This document shows, in pieces, positions 8,307-16,722 of a stretch of 64,000 nt of DNA; position 1 is the stretch's first letter, and every line of letters starts with the position of its first letter. The notes under the pieces were generated by a model. It worked only from the letters and a program-made list of their open reading frames with translations. It was not told the origin of the DNA and did not search any database. The DNA is from Billgrantia bachuensis (GTDB lineage Bacteria; Pseudomonadota; Gammaproteobacteria; Pseudomonadales; Halomonadaceae): assembly GCF_011742165.1 (NCBI RefSeq), contig NZ_JAAQTO010000028.1:162268-226267 (forward strand). Direction: 5' to 3'. Made by a program: the position numbers and the translations under genes.

Positions 8307-9800
8307 TCAATCGAACTTGATGCCCTGGGCGAGGGGGAGCTCCCGGGAGTAGTTCACGGTATTGGTCTGGCGGCGCATGTAGCTCTTCCACACGTCGGAG
8401 CCCGATTCGCGGCCGCCGCCGGTTTCCTTCTCGCCACCGAAGGCGCCGCCGATCTCCGCGCCGCTGGGGCCGATGTTGACGTTGGCGATGCCGCAATCGC
8501 TGCCCACCGCGGAGACGAAGGTTTCGGCTTCGCGTACGTCGGTGGTGAAGATGCAGGAAGAGAGCCCCTGGGGCACGTCGTTGTTCAGTGCAATGGCCTC
8601 ACCGAGCTGCTCGTAGTCGATCACGTAGAGAATCGGCGCGAAGGTTTCGTGCCGCACCAGGTCGTTCTGACCGTCGACCTCGACGATGGCCGGCGCCACG
8701 TAGTAGCCCTCGGGATACTGCTCGGCGAGCTGGCGCTGGCCGCCGAACACGCTAGCGCCCTGTTCGCGGGCCTGGGTCAGCACCTGCTGCATGGTGTCGA
8801 AGGCCTGGCGATCGATCAGTGGCCCGATCAGGTTGCCCTCGAGCGGGTTGCCGATGCTGATACCGGCATAAGCCTGCTTGAGGCGGGCCACGACGTCCTC
8901 CTTGATGGAGCGATGCACGACCAGACGGCGCAGGGTGGTACAGCGCTGCCCGGCGGTACCCACCGCCGAGAAGAGGATAGCGCGCACGGCCATGTCGAGA
9001 TCGGCGCTGGGTGTGAGGATCATGGAGTTGTTGCCGCCCAGTTCGAGAATACTGCGGCCGAAGCGAGAGGCGACACGGGGGCCTACCTCTCGGCCCATGC
9101 GGGTGCTGCCGGTGGCGCTGATCAGAGGAACACGGGGATCTTCGGTCAACTGCTCGCCAACGGCGCGCTCGCCCGTGATCACCTGGCTGAGATGCTGGGG
9201 TGCGTCGTCGCCGAATTCGGCCATGGCTCGCTCTAGCAGTGCCTGGCAGGCAAGGGCCGTGAGCGGCGTTTTTTCGGAGGGCTTCCATAACAGGCTGTCG
9301 CCACAGACCAGCGCCAGCGCCGCATTCCATGCCCAGGGGGCGACTGGGAAGTTGAAAGCGGTGATCAGCCCCACCGGGCCGAGCGGATGCCAGCTCTCGC
9401 GCATGTGATGCCCGGGGCGTTCGGAGGCAATGGTGAGACCGTAGAGCTGGCGCGACTGACCCACGGCCAGGTCGCAGATATCGATCATTTCCTGCACTTC
9501 GCCGAGCCCCTCCTGGAGAATCTTGCCGCACTCCCAGGTCACCAGGGCGCCCAGGTCCTCCTTGTGGCGGCGCAGCTGTTCGCCGAACAGGCGCACCAGT
9601 TCGCCACGGCGCGGGGCGGGCACCTGACGCCAGGCTTCGAAGGCCTGCTGGGCGTTGGCGATGGCCGTGTCGACCTCGTCGGAGGTGGCGATGCGCACGC
9701 GACCGATCTCGCTGCCATCGATGGGAGTGGAGACCACGATCTCACCGTGCTGGTACTGTTCGGGCGCCACGCCGAGACGCTGCATCAGGGATTCGATCAT
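8307..9800 (-). CDS. amaB: L-piperideine-6-carboxylate (2-aminoadipate semialdehyde) dehydrogenase, ALDH7 family
   Basis: A 497-residue NAD-dependent aldehyde dehydrogenase. The C-terminal GGAFGGEKETGGGRESGSD and YMRRQTNTVNYS are characteristic of the antiquitin/ALDH7 group. The catalytic Cys is in GTAGQRCTTLRR (about residue 287) and the general-base Glu in ILELGGNNS. It oxidises 2-aminoadipate semialdehyde to 2-aminoadipate in lysine degradation. The ATG follows TAGGAG. It precedes amaA and is divergent from a LysR gene, an arrangement close to the amaA-amaB-LysR-hglS cluster of P. putida. The family call is firm; the physiological substrate follows from family and context. Confidence 0.9.
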   Translation of the reverse strand: MIESLMQRLGVAPEQYQHGEIVVSTPIDGSEIGRVRIATSDEVDTAIANAQQAFEAWRQVPAPRRGELVRLFGEQLRRHKEDLGALVTWECGKILQEGLGEVQEMIDICDLAVGQSRQLYGLTIASERPGHHMRESWHPLGPVGLITAFNFPVAPWAWNAALALVCGDSLLWKPSEKTPLTALACQALLERAMAEFGDDAPQHLSQVITGERAVGEQLTEDPRVPLISATGSTRMGREVGPRVASRFGRSILELGGNNSMILTPSADLDMAVRAILFSAVGTAGQRCTTLRRLVVHRSIKEDVVARLKQAYAGISIGNPLEGNLIGPLIDRQAFDTMQQVLTQAREQGASVFGGQRQLAEQYPEGYYVAPAIVEVDGQNDLVRHETFAPILYVIDYEQLGEAIALNNDVPQGLSSCIFTTDVREAETFVSAVGSDCGIANVNIGPSGAEIGGAFGGEKETGGGRESGSDVWKSYMRRQTNTVNYSRELPLAQGIKFD

Positions 9801-9919
9801 TCTTTCTCCTATCGTTATCGTCTATGAATATCGTGACTCCAAGTATTGCTAGCGTCGTAAAGCGGCAACAAGCGATGATTACGATACATATCATTCCTTA
9901 ATTTCATGCTGTGAGTTTC

Positions 9920-10807
9920 ATGAGTCGACGACACCTCCCTTCATTGGCCGGGCTGCAGTGTTTTGAAGCGGCGGCCCGTCACTTGAGCTTCACCCGCGCG
10001 GCGGACGAGCTGAGCCTGACCCAGAGCGCCGTGAGCAAGCAGGTCGCGCAGCTGGAATCGATCCTGGAGCACCCGCTGTTCCGGCGGATCCGACGGCGCC
10101 TGCACCTCACGCCCGAGGGGGCAATCTACCTGAGCGAGGCGCGCAAGATTCTCGCCCAGGTCGAGATGTCGACGCGCTACATGCAGTCCTATGGCGGAGA
10201 CGCCGACGTGCTCAACGTTGCCACCCTGCCCACCTTCGGAGCACGCTGGCTGATACCGCGGCTCAACGGCTTCCGTTTTCGGTATCCGAACATCAATCTC
10301 AATATCAGCAATCGCGTCGAGCCATTCGACATGCAGCAGGAGCGGGTGGAGGTGGCGTTCTTCTTCGGCCATGGCGCCTGGCCCAAGGCCGAGTGCATCA
10401 AGCTGCTCGACGAGGAGATCGTGCCGGTCTGCTCCCCGTTGGCGCTGGCAGGGATGAGCGTGAACGAGCCCTTGGCCCTGACCAGGCTGGTGCTGCTACA
10501 GAGCACCACCCGACCGGAGGCCTGGCACGACTGGTTCGATGCCCAGGGCCAGTACACCGAGCAGAGCTACCATGGGCCTCGCTTCGATACCTTCTATATG
10601 GCACTGCGGGCGGCACAGGCCGGCTGCGGTGTGGCCCTGGTGCCGCGCTTTCTCGCCCAGGAGGAGATCGACGAGGGCAAGCTGGTGGTTCCCTGGTCCT
10701 TCAGCCTTAAGAGCCGGGATGCCTACTACATGGCCTACCCCGAGCACATGGCCGATCTCTACAAGGTGCGTGCCTTCATCGACTGGATTGGCGAGCGAAT
10801 TGCGTGA
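9920..10807 (+). CDS. LysR-family regulator (GcvA-like), divergent from amaB
   Basis: A 295-residue LysR protein of the GcvA/AmpR branch, recognisable from LPSLAGLQCFEAAARHLSFTRAADELSLTQSAVSKQV at the N-terminus and FGARWLIPRLNGFR opening the effector domain. A GTG nine bases upstream (9911) is in frame; neither start has a strong ribosome site, and I prefer the ATG. It is divergent from amaB across about 120 AT-rich bases and is the likely regulator of amaB-amaA, possibly sensing pipecolate or aminoadipate; that effector is inferred. Confidence 0.85.
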   Translation: MSRRHLPSLAGLQCFEAAARHLSFTRAADELSLTQSAVSKQVAQLESILEHPLFRRIRRRLHLTPEGAIYLSEARKILAQVEMSTRYMQSYGGDADVLNVATLPTFGARWLIPRLNGFRFRYPNINLNISNRVEPFDMQQERVEVAFFFGHGAWPKAECIKLLDEEIVPVCSPLALAGMSVNEPLALTRLVLLQSTTRPEAWHDWFDAQGQYTEQSYHGPRFDTFYMALRAAQAGCGVALVPRFLAQEEIDEGKLVVPWSFSLKSRDAYYMAYPEHMADLYKVRAFIDWIGERIA

Positions 10808-10822
10808 GGCGGTAAACGGCAA

Positions 10823-10846
10823 GCGCCCCTGGCGGAGCAGGGGCGC
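10823..10846. terminator. Hairpin between convergent LysR and acyl-CoA synthetase genes
   Basis: Perfect 9-bp arms (GCGCCCCTG / CAGGGGCGC) enclose a 6-nt loop. No U-tract follows on either side. Its position between two convergent stops supports a bidirectional terminator role. Confidence 0.5.
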
Positions 10847-10881
10847 GGTGAGGGGCGGGCAAGTGCGGAGCCGCGATGCGT

Positions 10882-12585
10882 TCAGGCCAGGCCCAGCTCG
10901 TGGGTGGCTTCCTCGCGCATCTTGAACTTCTGGATCTTGCCGGTGACGGTCATCGGAAACTCGTCGACGAACTTCACGTAGCGCGGAATCTTGTAGTGGG
11001 CGATCTTGCCCTTGCAGAACTCCTTGAGCTCGTCGGCACTGAGCTGTTGTCCATCTGCCAGCTTGACCCAGGCCATGACCTCTTCACCGTACTTCTCATC
11101 CGGCACGCCGATGACCTGCACGTCGGAGATGGCCGGGTGAGTGTAGAGGAAGTCCTCGATCTCGCGCGGGTAGATGTTCTCGCCGCCGCGGATGATCATG
11201 TCCTTGATGCGCCCGACGATGGCGATGTAGCCGTCCTCGTCCATGGTCGCCAGGTCGCCGGTGTGCATCCAGCCGGCGCTGTCGATCGACTTGGCGGTGG
11301 CCTCTTCATTGTTCCAATAGCCGAGCATCACACTGTAGCCACGGGTGCACAGCTCACCGGTCTCGCCGCGCGGCACCACCGCTCCGGTTTCGGGGCTGAC
11401 CAACTTGACCTCGAGGTGGGGGTGGATGGTGCCCACCGTGGTCACGCGCTTCTCCAGCGGAGCGTCGGTCTGGGTCTGGGTGCTGACCGGGCTGGTCTCG
11501 GTCATGCCGTAGCAGATGGTGACGTCTTCCATGTGCATCTTTTCGATGACCTTGCGCATTACTTCGATGGGGCAGATCGAGCCCGCCATGATACCGGTGC
11601 GCAGGGTGGAGAGGTCGTACTGGGCGAAGTTGGGGTGCTCCAGTTCGGCGATGAACATGGTCGGCACTCCATACAGCGCCGTGGCTTTCTCGTCGGCGAC
11701 CGCCCTGAGAGTGGCTTCAGGCTCGAAGCCGTCGCCCGGGTAGATCATGGTGGCGCCGTGAGTCACGCAGCCCAGGTTGCCCATCACCATGCCGAAGCAA
11801 TGGTAGAGCGGCACCGGGATCACCAGGCGGTCCTTTTCGCTGAAGCCCATGGTGCGGGCAACGAAGAAGCCGTTATTGAGAATGTTATGGTGAGAGAGCG
11901 TGGCCCCCTTGGGCGCCCCGGTGGTACCGGAGGTGTACTGAATATTGATCGGCTCGTCGAACTGCAGCGTGGCCTGGATCTCGGCCAGACGTTCGGCTGA
12001 AACCTCGTCGGCGTGCGCCAGCATGCTCTGCCAGCTGAACATGCCGGTCAGTGCACGCTCGGCGTCGAGGCACACCACGCGCTTGAGCTCGGGCAACTTG
12101 GCGGCCGAGAAGGTGGAGGGCGCACCCTCGCGCAGCTCCGGTGCCAGCTCGGCGAGGGTGGCGACATAGTCGGAGGTCTTGAATTGGCCCTGCAGGATCA
12201 GCGTCGAGGCGCCGGACTGCTTGAGTGCGTACTCCAGCTCGTGAGTGCGGTAGCTGGGGTTGATGTTGACCAGAATGGCGCCGATCTTCGCCGTGGCGAA
12301 CTGGGTGATGGTCCACTCGGCGCAGTTGGGCGACCAGATGCCCACCCGGTCGCCTTTCTTCACGCCCAGGGCGAGCATGGCACGGGCTGCCTGGTTGACC
12401 GCCTGCTGCAATTCCTTCCAGGTGTAGCGCAGACCCTGATGCAGGCTGAGCAAGGCTTCGCCGTCGGGAAAGCGTGCTACCGTCGAGTCGAAGCAGTCGC
12501 CAATGGTTTCGCCCTTCAGCGGCGTGTCGCTGATACCGCTGACGTAACTGTTCGGGACGCGTTCTTGAAGTGCTTGGCGTGTCAT
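10882..12585 (-). CDS. Acyl-CoA synthetase (AMP-forming)
   Basis: A 567-residue member of the adenylate-forming superfamily, close in style to medium-chain/ACSF2-type ligases. Motifs in order: [18 protein letters not shown] (about 200-217), CYGMTETSP, the [16 protein letters not shown] hinge region, and the C-terminal [15 protein letters not shown] with the catalytic Lys. It should activate a fatty or branched short-chain acid to its CoA ester through an acyl-AMP. It lies 97 bp downstream of liuR on the same strand and across from valine-degradation genes, so the substrate may be a branched-chain acid such as isobutyrate; that is inference. No membrane segment is evident. Confidence 0.88.
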   Translation of the reverse strand: MTRQALQERVPNSYVSGISDTPLKGETIGDCFDSTVARFPDGEALLSLHQGLRYTWKELQQAVNQAARAMLALGVKKGDRVGIWSPNCAEWTITQFATAKIGAILVNINPSYRTHELEYALKQSGASTLILQGQFKTSDYVATLAELAPELREGAPSTFSAAKLPELKRVVCLDAERALTGMFSWQSMLAHADEVSAERLAEIQATLQFDEPINIQYTSGTTGAPKGATLSHHNILNNGFFVARTMGFSEKDRLVIPVPLYHCFGMVMGNLGCVTHGATMIYPGDGFEPEATLRAVADEKATALYGVPTMFIAELEHPNFAQYDLSTLRTGIMAGSICPIEVMRKVIEKMHMEDVTICYGMTETSPVSTQTQTDAPLEKRVTTVGTIHPHLEVKLVSPETGAVVPRGETGELCTRGYSVMLGYWNNEEATAKSIDSAGWMHTGDLATMDEDGYIAIVGRIKDMIIRGGENIYPREIEDFLYTHPAISDVQVIGVPDEKYGEEVMAWVKLADGQQLSADELKEFCKGKIAHYKIPRYVKFVDEFPMTVTGKIQKFKMREEATHELGLA

Positions 12586-12682
12586 CGTGTTACCCGTCTT
12601 GTTGTGGCAGTTTGCAAATAATCGGTTGCCGCTGGATGCCGATCACTGGGGCTGATACTGCAAGGACGCCGCGGCGTTTCGG

Positions 12683-13123
12683 TCAATTCTGGTCGAGGCG
12701 CTCCAGGACTTCGCGTGCGCGCATCTCCACGTCGTCGAGTTCACGCTGCATCAGGCGAATGTCCTCCAGCTGGCGCTCCATGTTGCTACGCTTGTCGGAC
12801 AGAATCTCCAGCAAGCGCTTGAGCTGGCGCGCGTTGCCGTCGGGCATGGCGTCGTACATCTCGATGACCTCGCGAATCTCGGCCAGTGAGAAACCCAGCC
12901 GCTTGCCGCGCAGGGTCAGCTTGAGGCGAACGCGGTCCTTCTCATGATAGATGCGGGTCTGGCCACGGCGCTCCGGCGCCAGCAATCCTTCCTGTTCGTA
13001 GAAACGGATGGTGCGTGGCGTCACCTCGAACATCCGGGCCAGTTCGCCGATGGAGTAGGTGCGGCGATGCCGGGACAGGCTGCCGTTGACCGCGAGTGTG
13101 GCTTCCGGTTTGGGTGTGCTCAT
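12683..13123 (-). CDS. liuR: MerR-family regulator of branched-chain amino acid catabolism (LiuR-like)
   Basis: A 146-residue MerR protein. The winged helix spans about residues 24-90, with YSIGELARMFEVTPRTIRFYEQEGLL, then RLKLTLRGKRLGFSLAEIREVIEMYD and a C-terminal coiled coil. This pattern fits LiuR, known from other proteobacteria to control leucine/valine/isoleucine and fatty-acid degradation genes. I choose ATG 13123, preceded by AGGAAGGT, over an upstream in-frame ATG. It precedes an acyl-CoA synthetase gene and is divergent from the valine operon. A LiuR-like palindrome lies 71 bp upstream of its start, which suggests autoregulation and shared control. Confidence 0.85.
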   Translation of the reverse strand: MSTPKPEATLAVNGSLSRHRRTYSIGELARMFEVTPRTIRFYEQEGLLAPERRGQTRIYHEKDRVRLKLTLRGKRLGFSLAEIREVIEMYDAMPDGNARQLKRLLEILSDKRSNMERQLEDIRLMQRELDDVEMRAREVLERLDQN

Positions 13124-13193
13124 TGCTACCTTCCTATGTGTAGGGCGGGCCGTCGTGCGGTGTCTCGCCACGTAATCGCAACACTAGACGACG

Positions 13194-13209
13194 TTGACGT
13201 TAACGTAAA
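13194..13209. promoter_or_regulatory. Putative LiuR operator
   Basis: TTGACGTTAACGTAAA is a 16-bp palindrome with one mismatch. Its ACGTTAACGT core fits the LiuR-type signal as I remember it. It lies between liuR and the divergent isobutyryl-CoA dehydrogenase gene. Confidence 0.7.
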
Positions 13210-13240
13210 GTGGTTGTCGACCAAGGGATGTGTGCGGTAA

Positions 13241-13260
13241 AACCTAGCAAGTGCTAGGTT
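13241..13260. promoter_or_regulatory. Perfect 20-bp palindrome, operator of unknown regulator
   Basis: AACCTAGCAAGTGCTAGGTT has two perfect 9-bp arms and a 2-bp spacer. It is 99 bp upstream of the isobutyryl-CoA dehydrogenase start and 32 bp from the LiuR-like site. Its form suits a TetR-family dimer, but no such gene is in the window. Confidence 0.6.
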
Positions 13261-13358
13261 GGTCGGCATCAAGCGCTTTGCGTTTCCCTGGTCAGCGGCG
13301 GGGGCTGAGTCGCGCTTTGGCATGCGGCCTGACAAACAAAACACACGAGGTTACCCGG

Positions 13359-14525
13359 ATGGATTTCTCTCTTACCGATGACCAGAAGGCGCTCGTCCAG
13401 GCTGCCGCGGACTTCTCGCGAGCCGAGCTGGCCGACCATGCCGCCGAATGGGACGCCACCTCTTATTTTCCGGTCGAGGTCATTCGTCGCGCCGGCGAAG
13501 CGGGGTTCCTGGGCATCTACATTCCAGAAGAGCGCGGTGGCCTGGGGCTGTCGCGGCTGGATGCTTCGTTGATCTTCGAGCAGCTCTCCCAGGGCTGCAT
13601 CTCCACGACCGCCTATCTTACCATTCACAACATGGTGGCCTGGATGGTGGCGAGCTGGGGCAACGAGGCGCTGCGCGAGACATGGGTCGAGCGGCTGATC
13701 GGCGGCGAGTGCCTGGGCTGTTATTGCCTGACCGAGCCCGGTTCCGGCTCGGATGCGGCCAGCCTGCGGACCAAGGCCGTGCGCGAGGGTGACGAGTATG
13801 TCATCAGCGGCTCCAAGATGTTCATTTCCGGCGCCGGCGCTAATGACGTGCTGGTAGTCATGGCGCGCACCGGCGCACCCGACAGCGGTGCCGGCGGGGT
13901 GTCGGCGATCTTGGTGCCCGCGGACGCCGCGGGCATCGAGTACGGCAAGAACGAGGAGAAGATGGGTTGGAAGAGTCAGCCCACCCGCCTGGTCAGCTTC
14001 GATGGGGTGCGCGTGCCGATCGGCAATCGCCTGGGCGAGGAGGGTGAAGGCTTCAAGCTGGCCATGAAGGGGCTTGATGGTGGCCGCCTGAACATCGCCA
14101 GCTGTTCGCTGGGGGCAGCCCAGCACGCCCTGACCCTGTCGCGCAACTATCTGCAGGAGCGCAAGCAGTTCGGCCGCGAGCTGGCGCATTTCCAGGCGCT
14201 GCAGTTCAAGCTTGCCGACATGGCCACCGAACTCTCTGCGGCGCGGCTGATGGTGCGCCATGCCGCCTGGCGGCTCGACCAGAGCGACCCGGAGGCCACC
14301 GCCTACTGTGCCATGGCCAAGCGCTTCGCCACCGACATGGGCTTCAACGTCTGCAACGAGGCGCTGCAGCTGCATGGAGGATATGGTTACTTGAGGGAGT
14401 TCCCCCTGGAGCGCATGGTGCGCGATACCCGAGTGCACCAGATTCTCGAGGGCACTAACGAGATCATGCGTGTGATCGTGGCCCGCCGCCTGCTGGCGGA
14501 CGGCATGATCGAAGCGTTGCAATAA
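13359..14525 (+). CDS. Acyl-CoA dehydrogenase, probable isobutyryl-CoA dehydrogenase
   Basis: A 388-residue FAD flavoenzyme of the acyl-CoA dehydrogenase family. The signatures CLTEPGSGSDAASL and the C-terminal LHGGYGYLREFPLERMVRD are present, and the catalytic base is Glu 364 in ILEGTNEIMR. The sequence is of the ACAD8 type, oxidising isobutyryl-CoA to methacrylyl-CoA in valine breakdown. I start at ATG 13359, after CGAGG; the 36 upstream in-frame codons look non-coding. The next genes encode 3-hydroxyisobutyryl-CoA hydrolase and 3-hydroxyisobutyrate dehydrogenase, which supports the substrate. A 2-methylbutyryl-CoA activity is also possible. Confidence 0.88.
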   Translation: MDFSLTDDQKALVQAAADFSRAELADHAAEWDATSYFPVEVIRRAGEAGFLGIYIPEERGGLGLSRLDASLIFEQLSQGCISTTAYLTIHNMVAWMVASWGNEALRETWVERLIGGECLGCYCLTEPGSGSDAASLRTKAVREGDEYVISGSKMFISGAGANDVLVVMARTGAPDSGAGGVSAILVPADAAGIEYGKNEEKMGWKSQPTRLVSFDGVRVPIGNRLGEEGEGFKLAMKGLDGGRLNIASCSLGAAQHALTLSRNYLQERKQFGRELAHFQALQFKLADMATELSAARLMVRHAAWRLDQSDPEATAYCAMAKRFATDMGFNVCNEALQLHGGYGYLREFPLERMVRDTRVHQILEGTNEIMRVIVARRLLADGMIEALQ

Positions 14526-14544
14526 TCAGAAGGAGAATAGTGGC

Positions 14545-15699
14545 ATGACGGACCTTGCGGTCATCTTCGATGAGTTGCCGACCCGCGACGGGGGGAGGAT
14601 CGGTGTCGCCACCCTCAACTCGCCGAAGTCGCTCAATGCACTGACGCTGGACATGGCGCGACAGTTGGACGCCAAGCTCGAGGCCTGGGCGGTGGATCGC
14701 AGTATCGTCGCGGTGTGGCTGGAGGGCGCGGGGGAGAAAGCTTTCTGTGCCGGGGGCGACGTGGTGGCGCTGTACCGCTCGATGACCGAAGAGGGCGACA
14801 ACCGCGGTGCCGGACGCGACAGCCTCTTCGCCGAGACCTATTTCACCACGGAATATCGCCTCGATTATCGCATCCATACCTACCCCAAGCCGGTCCTGGT
14901 GTGGGGCGACGGTATCGTCATGGGTGGTGGGCTGGGCCTGATGGCGGGTGCCTCGCGGCGCTTGGCAACGCAGACCACGCTGATCGCCATGCCCGAGATC
15001 ACCATCGGCCTCTACCCGGACATCGGCGCCAGCTGGTTCCTCAATCGCATGCCGCCGGGGGTGGGGGCCTATCTCGGGATCACCGGGGCCCAGCTCAACG
15101 CCCGCGATGCGCTGGACCTGGGGCTGGCCGACCACTTCGTGCCGCGCGAGCGACGCGATGCGTTGCTCGAAGCCCTCGGCGAAGCCGACTACGGTTCGCG
15201 TAGCCCTCGCGACCTCGAGGCCGGCGTACAGCGGGTGCTCGACGAACTCGAGGATCGCGCCCAGGCACCGGACGCCCAGGTCTGGCCGTTGCTCGACCAT
15301 CTCCAGGCCCTCTGCGGTCAGGTGGATGCCCCGGTGGCAGTGAAGCGTATCCTGCAGGACGATCGCGACGATGCGTGGCTTGCCGCCAACCGCAAGCGGC
15401 TCGAGGCCGGCAGTCCGCTGAGTGCCCATCTGGTCTGGCGCATGCTCGAACGCCATCGCCATACCAGCCTGGCCGATGCCTTTCGCGATGAGCTCAACCT
15501 CTCGGTGCAGTGCTGCCGCCAAGGCGATATCGCCGAAGGTGTGCGAGCCCTGCTGATCGACAAGGACAAGAACCCCAAATGGCTGCACGAGAGCGTCGAT
15601 GATGTACCTGAAGAGGATCTGCAGGCGCTGTTGGCACCGCTGTGGAGCGGAGAGGAGCATCCCTTGCGCGACCTCGGCAGTGGCAAACGAATGACCTGA
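14545..15699 (+). CDS. 3-hydroxyisobutyryl-CoA hydrolase
   Basis: A 384-residue crotonase-fold protein longer than ordinary enoyl-CoA hydratases, as expected for HIBCH. The oxyanion-hole segments FCAGGDVVALY and GIVMGGGLGLM and the catalytic-Glu segment MPEITIGLYPDIGASWFLN are all present. It hydrolyses 3-hydroxyisobutyryl-CoA to free 3-hydroxyisobutyrate and CoA, which keeps methacrylyl-CoA low. The start lies 19 bp after the dehydrogenase stop, with AGAAGGAGA as ribosome site. A methacrylyl-CoA hydratase that would act between the two steps is absent from this operon. Confidence 0.9.
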   Translation: MTDLAVIFDELPTRDGGRIGVATLNSPKSLNALTLDMARQLDAKLEAWAVDRSIVAVWLEGAGEKAFCAGGDVVALYRSMTEEGDNRGAGRDSLFAETYFTTEYRLDYRIHTYPKPVLVWGDGIVMGGGLGLMAGASRRLATQTTLIAMPEITIGLYPDIGASWFLNRMPPGVGAYLGITGAQLNARDALDLGLADHFVPRERRDALLEALGEADYGSRSPRDLEAGVQRVLDELEDRAQAPDAQVWPLLDHLQALCGQVDAPVAVKRILQDDRDDAWLAANRKRLEAGSPLSAHLVWRMLERHRHTSLADAFRDELNLSVQCCRQGDIAEGVRALLIDKDKNPKWLHESVDDVPEEDLQALLAPLWSGEEHPLRDLGSGKRMT

Positions 15700-15752
15700 A
15701 CCTATCGATTCCAGAGATTCACTTTCTATAACGACAACCAGGAGCAGCTCGC

Positions 15753-16655
15753 ATGAAAATCGCCTTCATCGGCCTCGGCAACATGGGCGCCCCGATGGCC
15801 CACAATCTGGTCAAGGCCGGTCATGAGGTCAGCGTCTTCGATCTGGTCGATGCCGCCATGAAACGCCTCGAGGAAGCGGGGGCCAACGCTTGTGCCAGCG
15901 CCCAGAGCGCGGCCAGTGATGCCGAGGTGGTCATCTCCATGTTGCCGGCCGGCCAGCATGTGCGCCGCCTCTATCTCGGTCGCGAGGACTCGCCGGGGCT
16001 CTTCGATGCCCTGGATGGCAAGCCACTGATCATCGATGCCTCCACCATCTCGCCGGAGGATGCCCGTTTCGTTGGCGCCGCGGCTACCGAGCGCGGCTTG
16101 ACCTACCTCGATGCACCGGTCTCCGGCGGCGTCGGGGGCGCCCAGGCCGGCACCCTGACCTTCATCGTCGGTGGCAGCCAGGCCGGCTTCGAGCAGGCCA
16201 GGCCGGTGCTCGAGGGCATGGGCAGGAACATCTTCCACGCCGGGGAGATCGGTGCCGGCCAGGTGGCCAAGATCTGCAACAACATGCTGCTCGGCATTCT
16301 CATGAGCGGTACTGCCGAGGCCCTGGCCCTGGGCGTCAAGAATGGCCTCGACCCGGCCGTGCTGTCCGAGATCATGAAGCAGAGCAGCGGCGGCAACTGG
16401 GCGCTCAACGTCTATAACCCCTGGCCTGGCGTGATGGAAGGCTCCGCCGCCTCGCGCGACTATCAGGGCGGCTTCCTTACCGACCTGATGGCCAAGGATC
16501 TGGGATTGGCCTGGGAGTTGGCATTGGGCTGCAAGGCCACCGTGCCAATGGGCTCCCAGGCGCGCAACTTGTTTGCCCTGCACTCGGCCCAGGGCAACGG
16601 TGGACTCGACTTCTCCAGCATTCAGAAGCTCTACCGCTCGGGCGAGGAGAGCTGA
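15753..16655 (+). CDS. mmsB: 3-hydroxyisobutyrate dehydrogenase
   Basis: A 300-residue beta-hydroxyacid dehydrogenase. The Rossmann motif IGLGNMGAPMA is at the N-terminus, the substrate loop is DAPVSGGVGGAQAGTL, and the catalytic Lys is about residue 173 in GAGQVAKICNN. It oxidises 3-hydroxyisobutyrate to methylmalonate semialdehyde with NAD+. It is the third gene of the valine operon, 53 bp after the hydrolase, with AGGAG before the ATG. The product is the substrate of MmsA encoded about 14 kb upstream, so the pathway is complete in the window apart from the hydratase. Confidence 0.93.
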   Translation: MKIAFIGLGNMGAPMAHNLVKAGHEVSVFDLVDAAMKRLEEAGANACASAQSAASDAEVVISMLPAGQHVRRLYLGREDSPGLFDALDGKPLIIDASTISPEDARFVGAAATERGLTYLDAPVSGGVGGAQAGTLTFIVGGSQAGFEQARPVLEGMGRNIFHAGEIGAGQVAKICNNMLLGILMSGTAEALALGVKNGLDPAVLSEIMKQSSGGNWALNVYNPWPGVMEGSAASRDYQGGFLTDLMAKDLGLAWELALGCKATVPMGSQARNLFALHSAQGNGGLDFSSIQKLYRSGEES

Positions 16656-16676
16656 ACCCCGCTTTTGGCTGCTTGG

Positions 16677-16713
16677 CGAGAAACGGGCACAATCCTTTGC
16701 TCGTTTCTCGTTT
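16677..16713 (+). terminator. Terminator after mmsB
   Basis: Nine-bp arms (CGAGAAACG 16677-16685 and CGTTTCTCG 16702-16710) enclose a 16-nt loop that can pair further (GCA/TGC). TTT follows. It lies between mmsB and the MATE gene, just before the latter's ribosome site. Confidence 0.5.
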
Positions 16714-16722
16714 CGAGGTCCC

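Noticed and set aside
13269..14522. Long open frame antisense to the isobutyryl-CoA dehydrogenase gene
   Set aside because: It arises from GC-rich codon bias opposite a clear family member; the translation has no family motifs.
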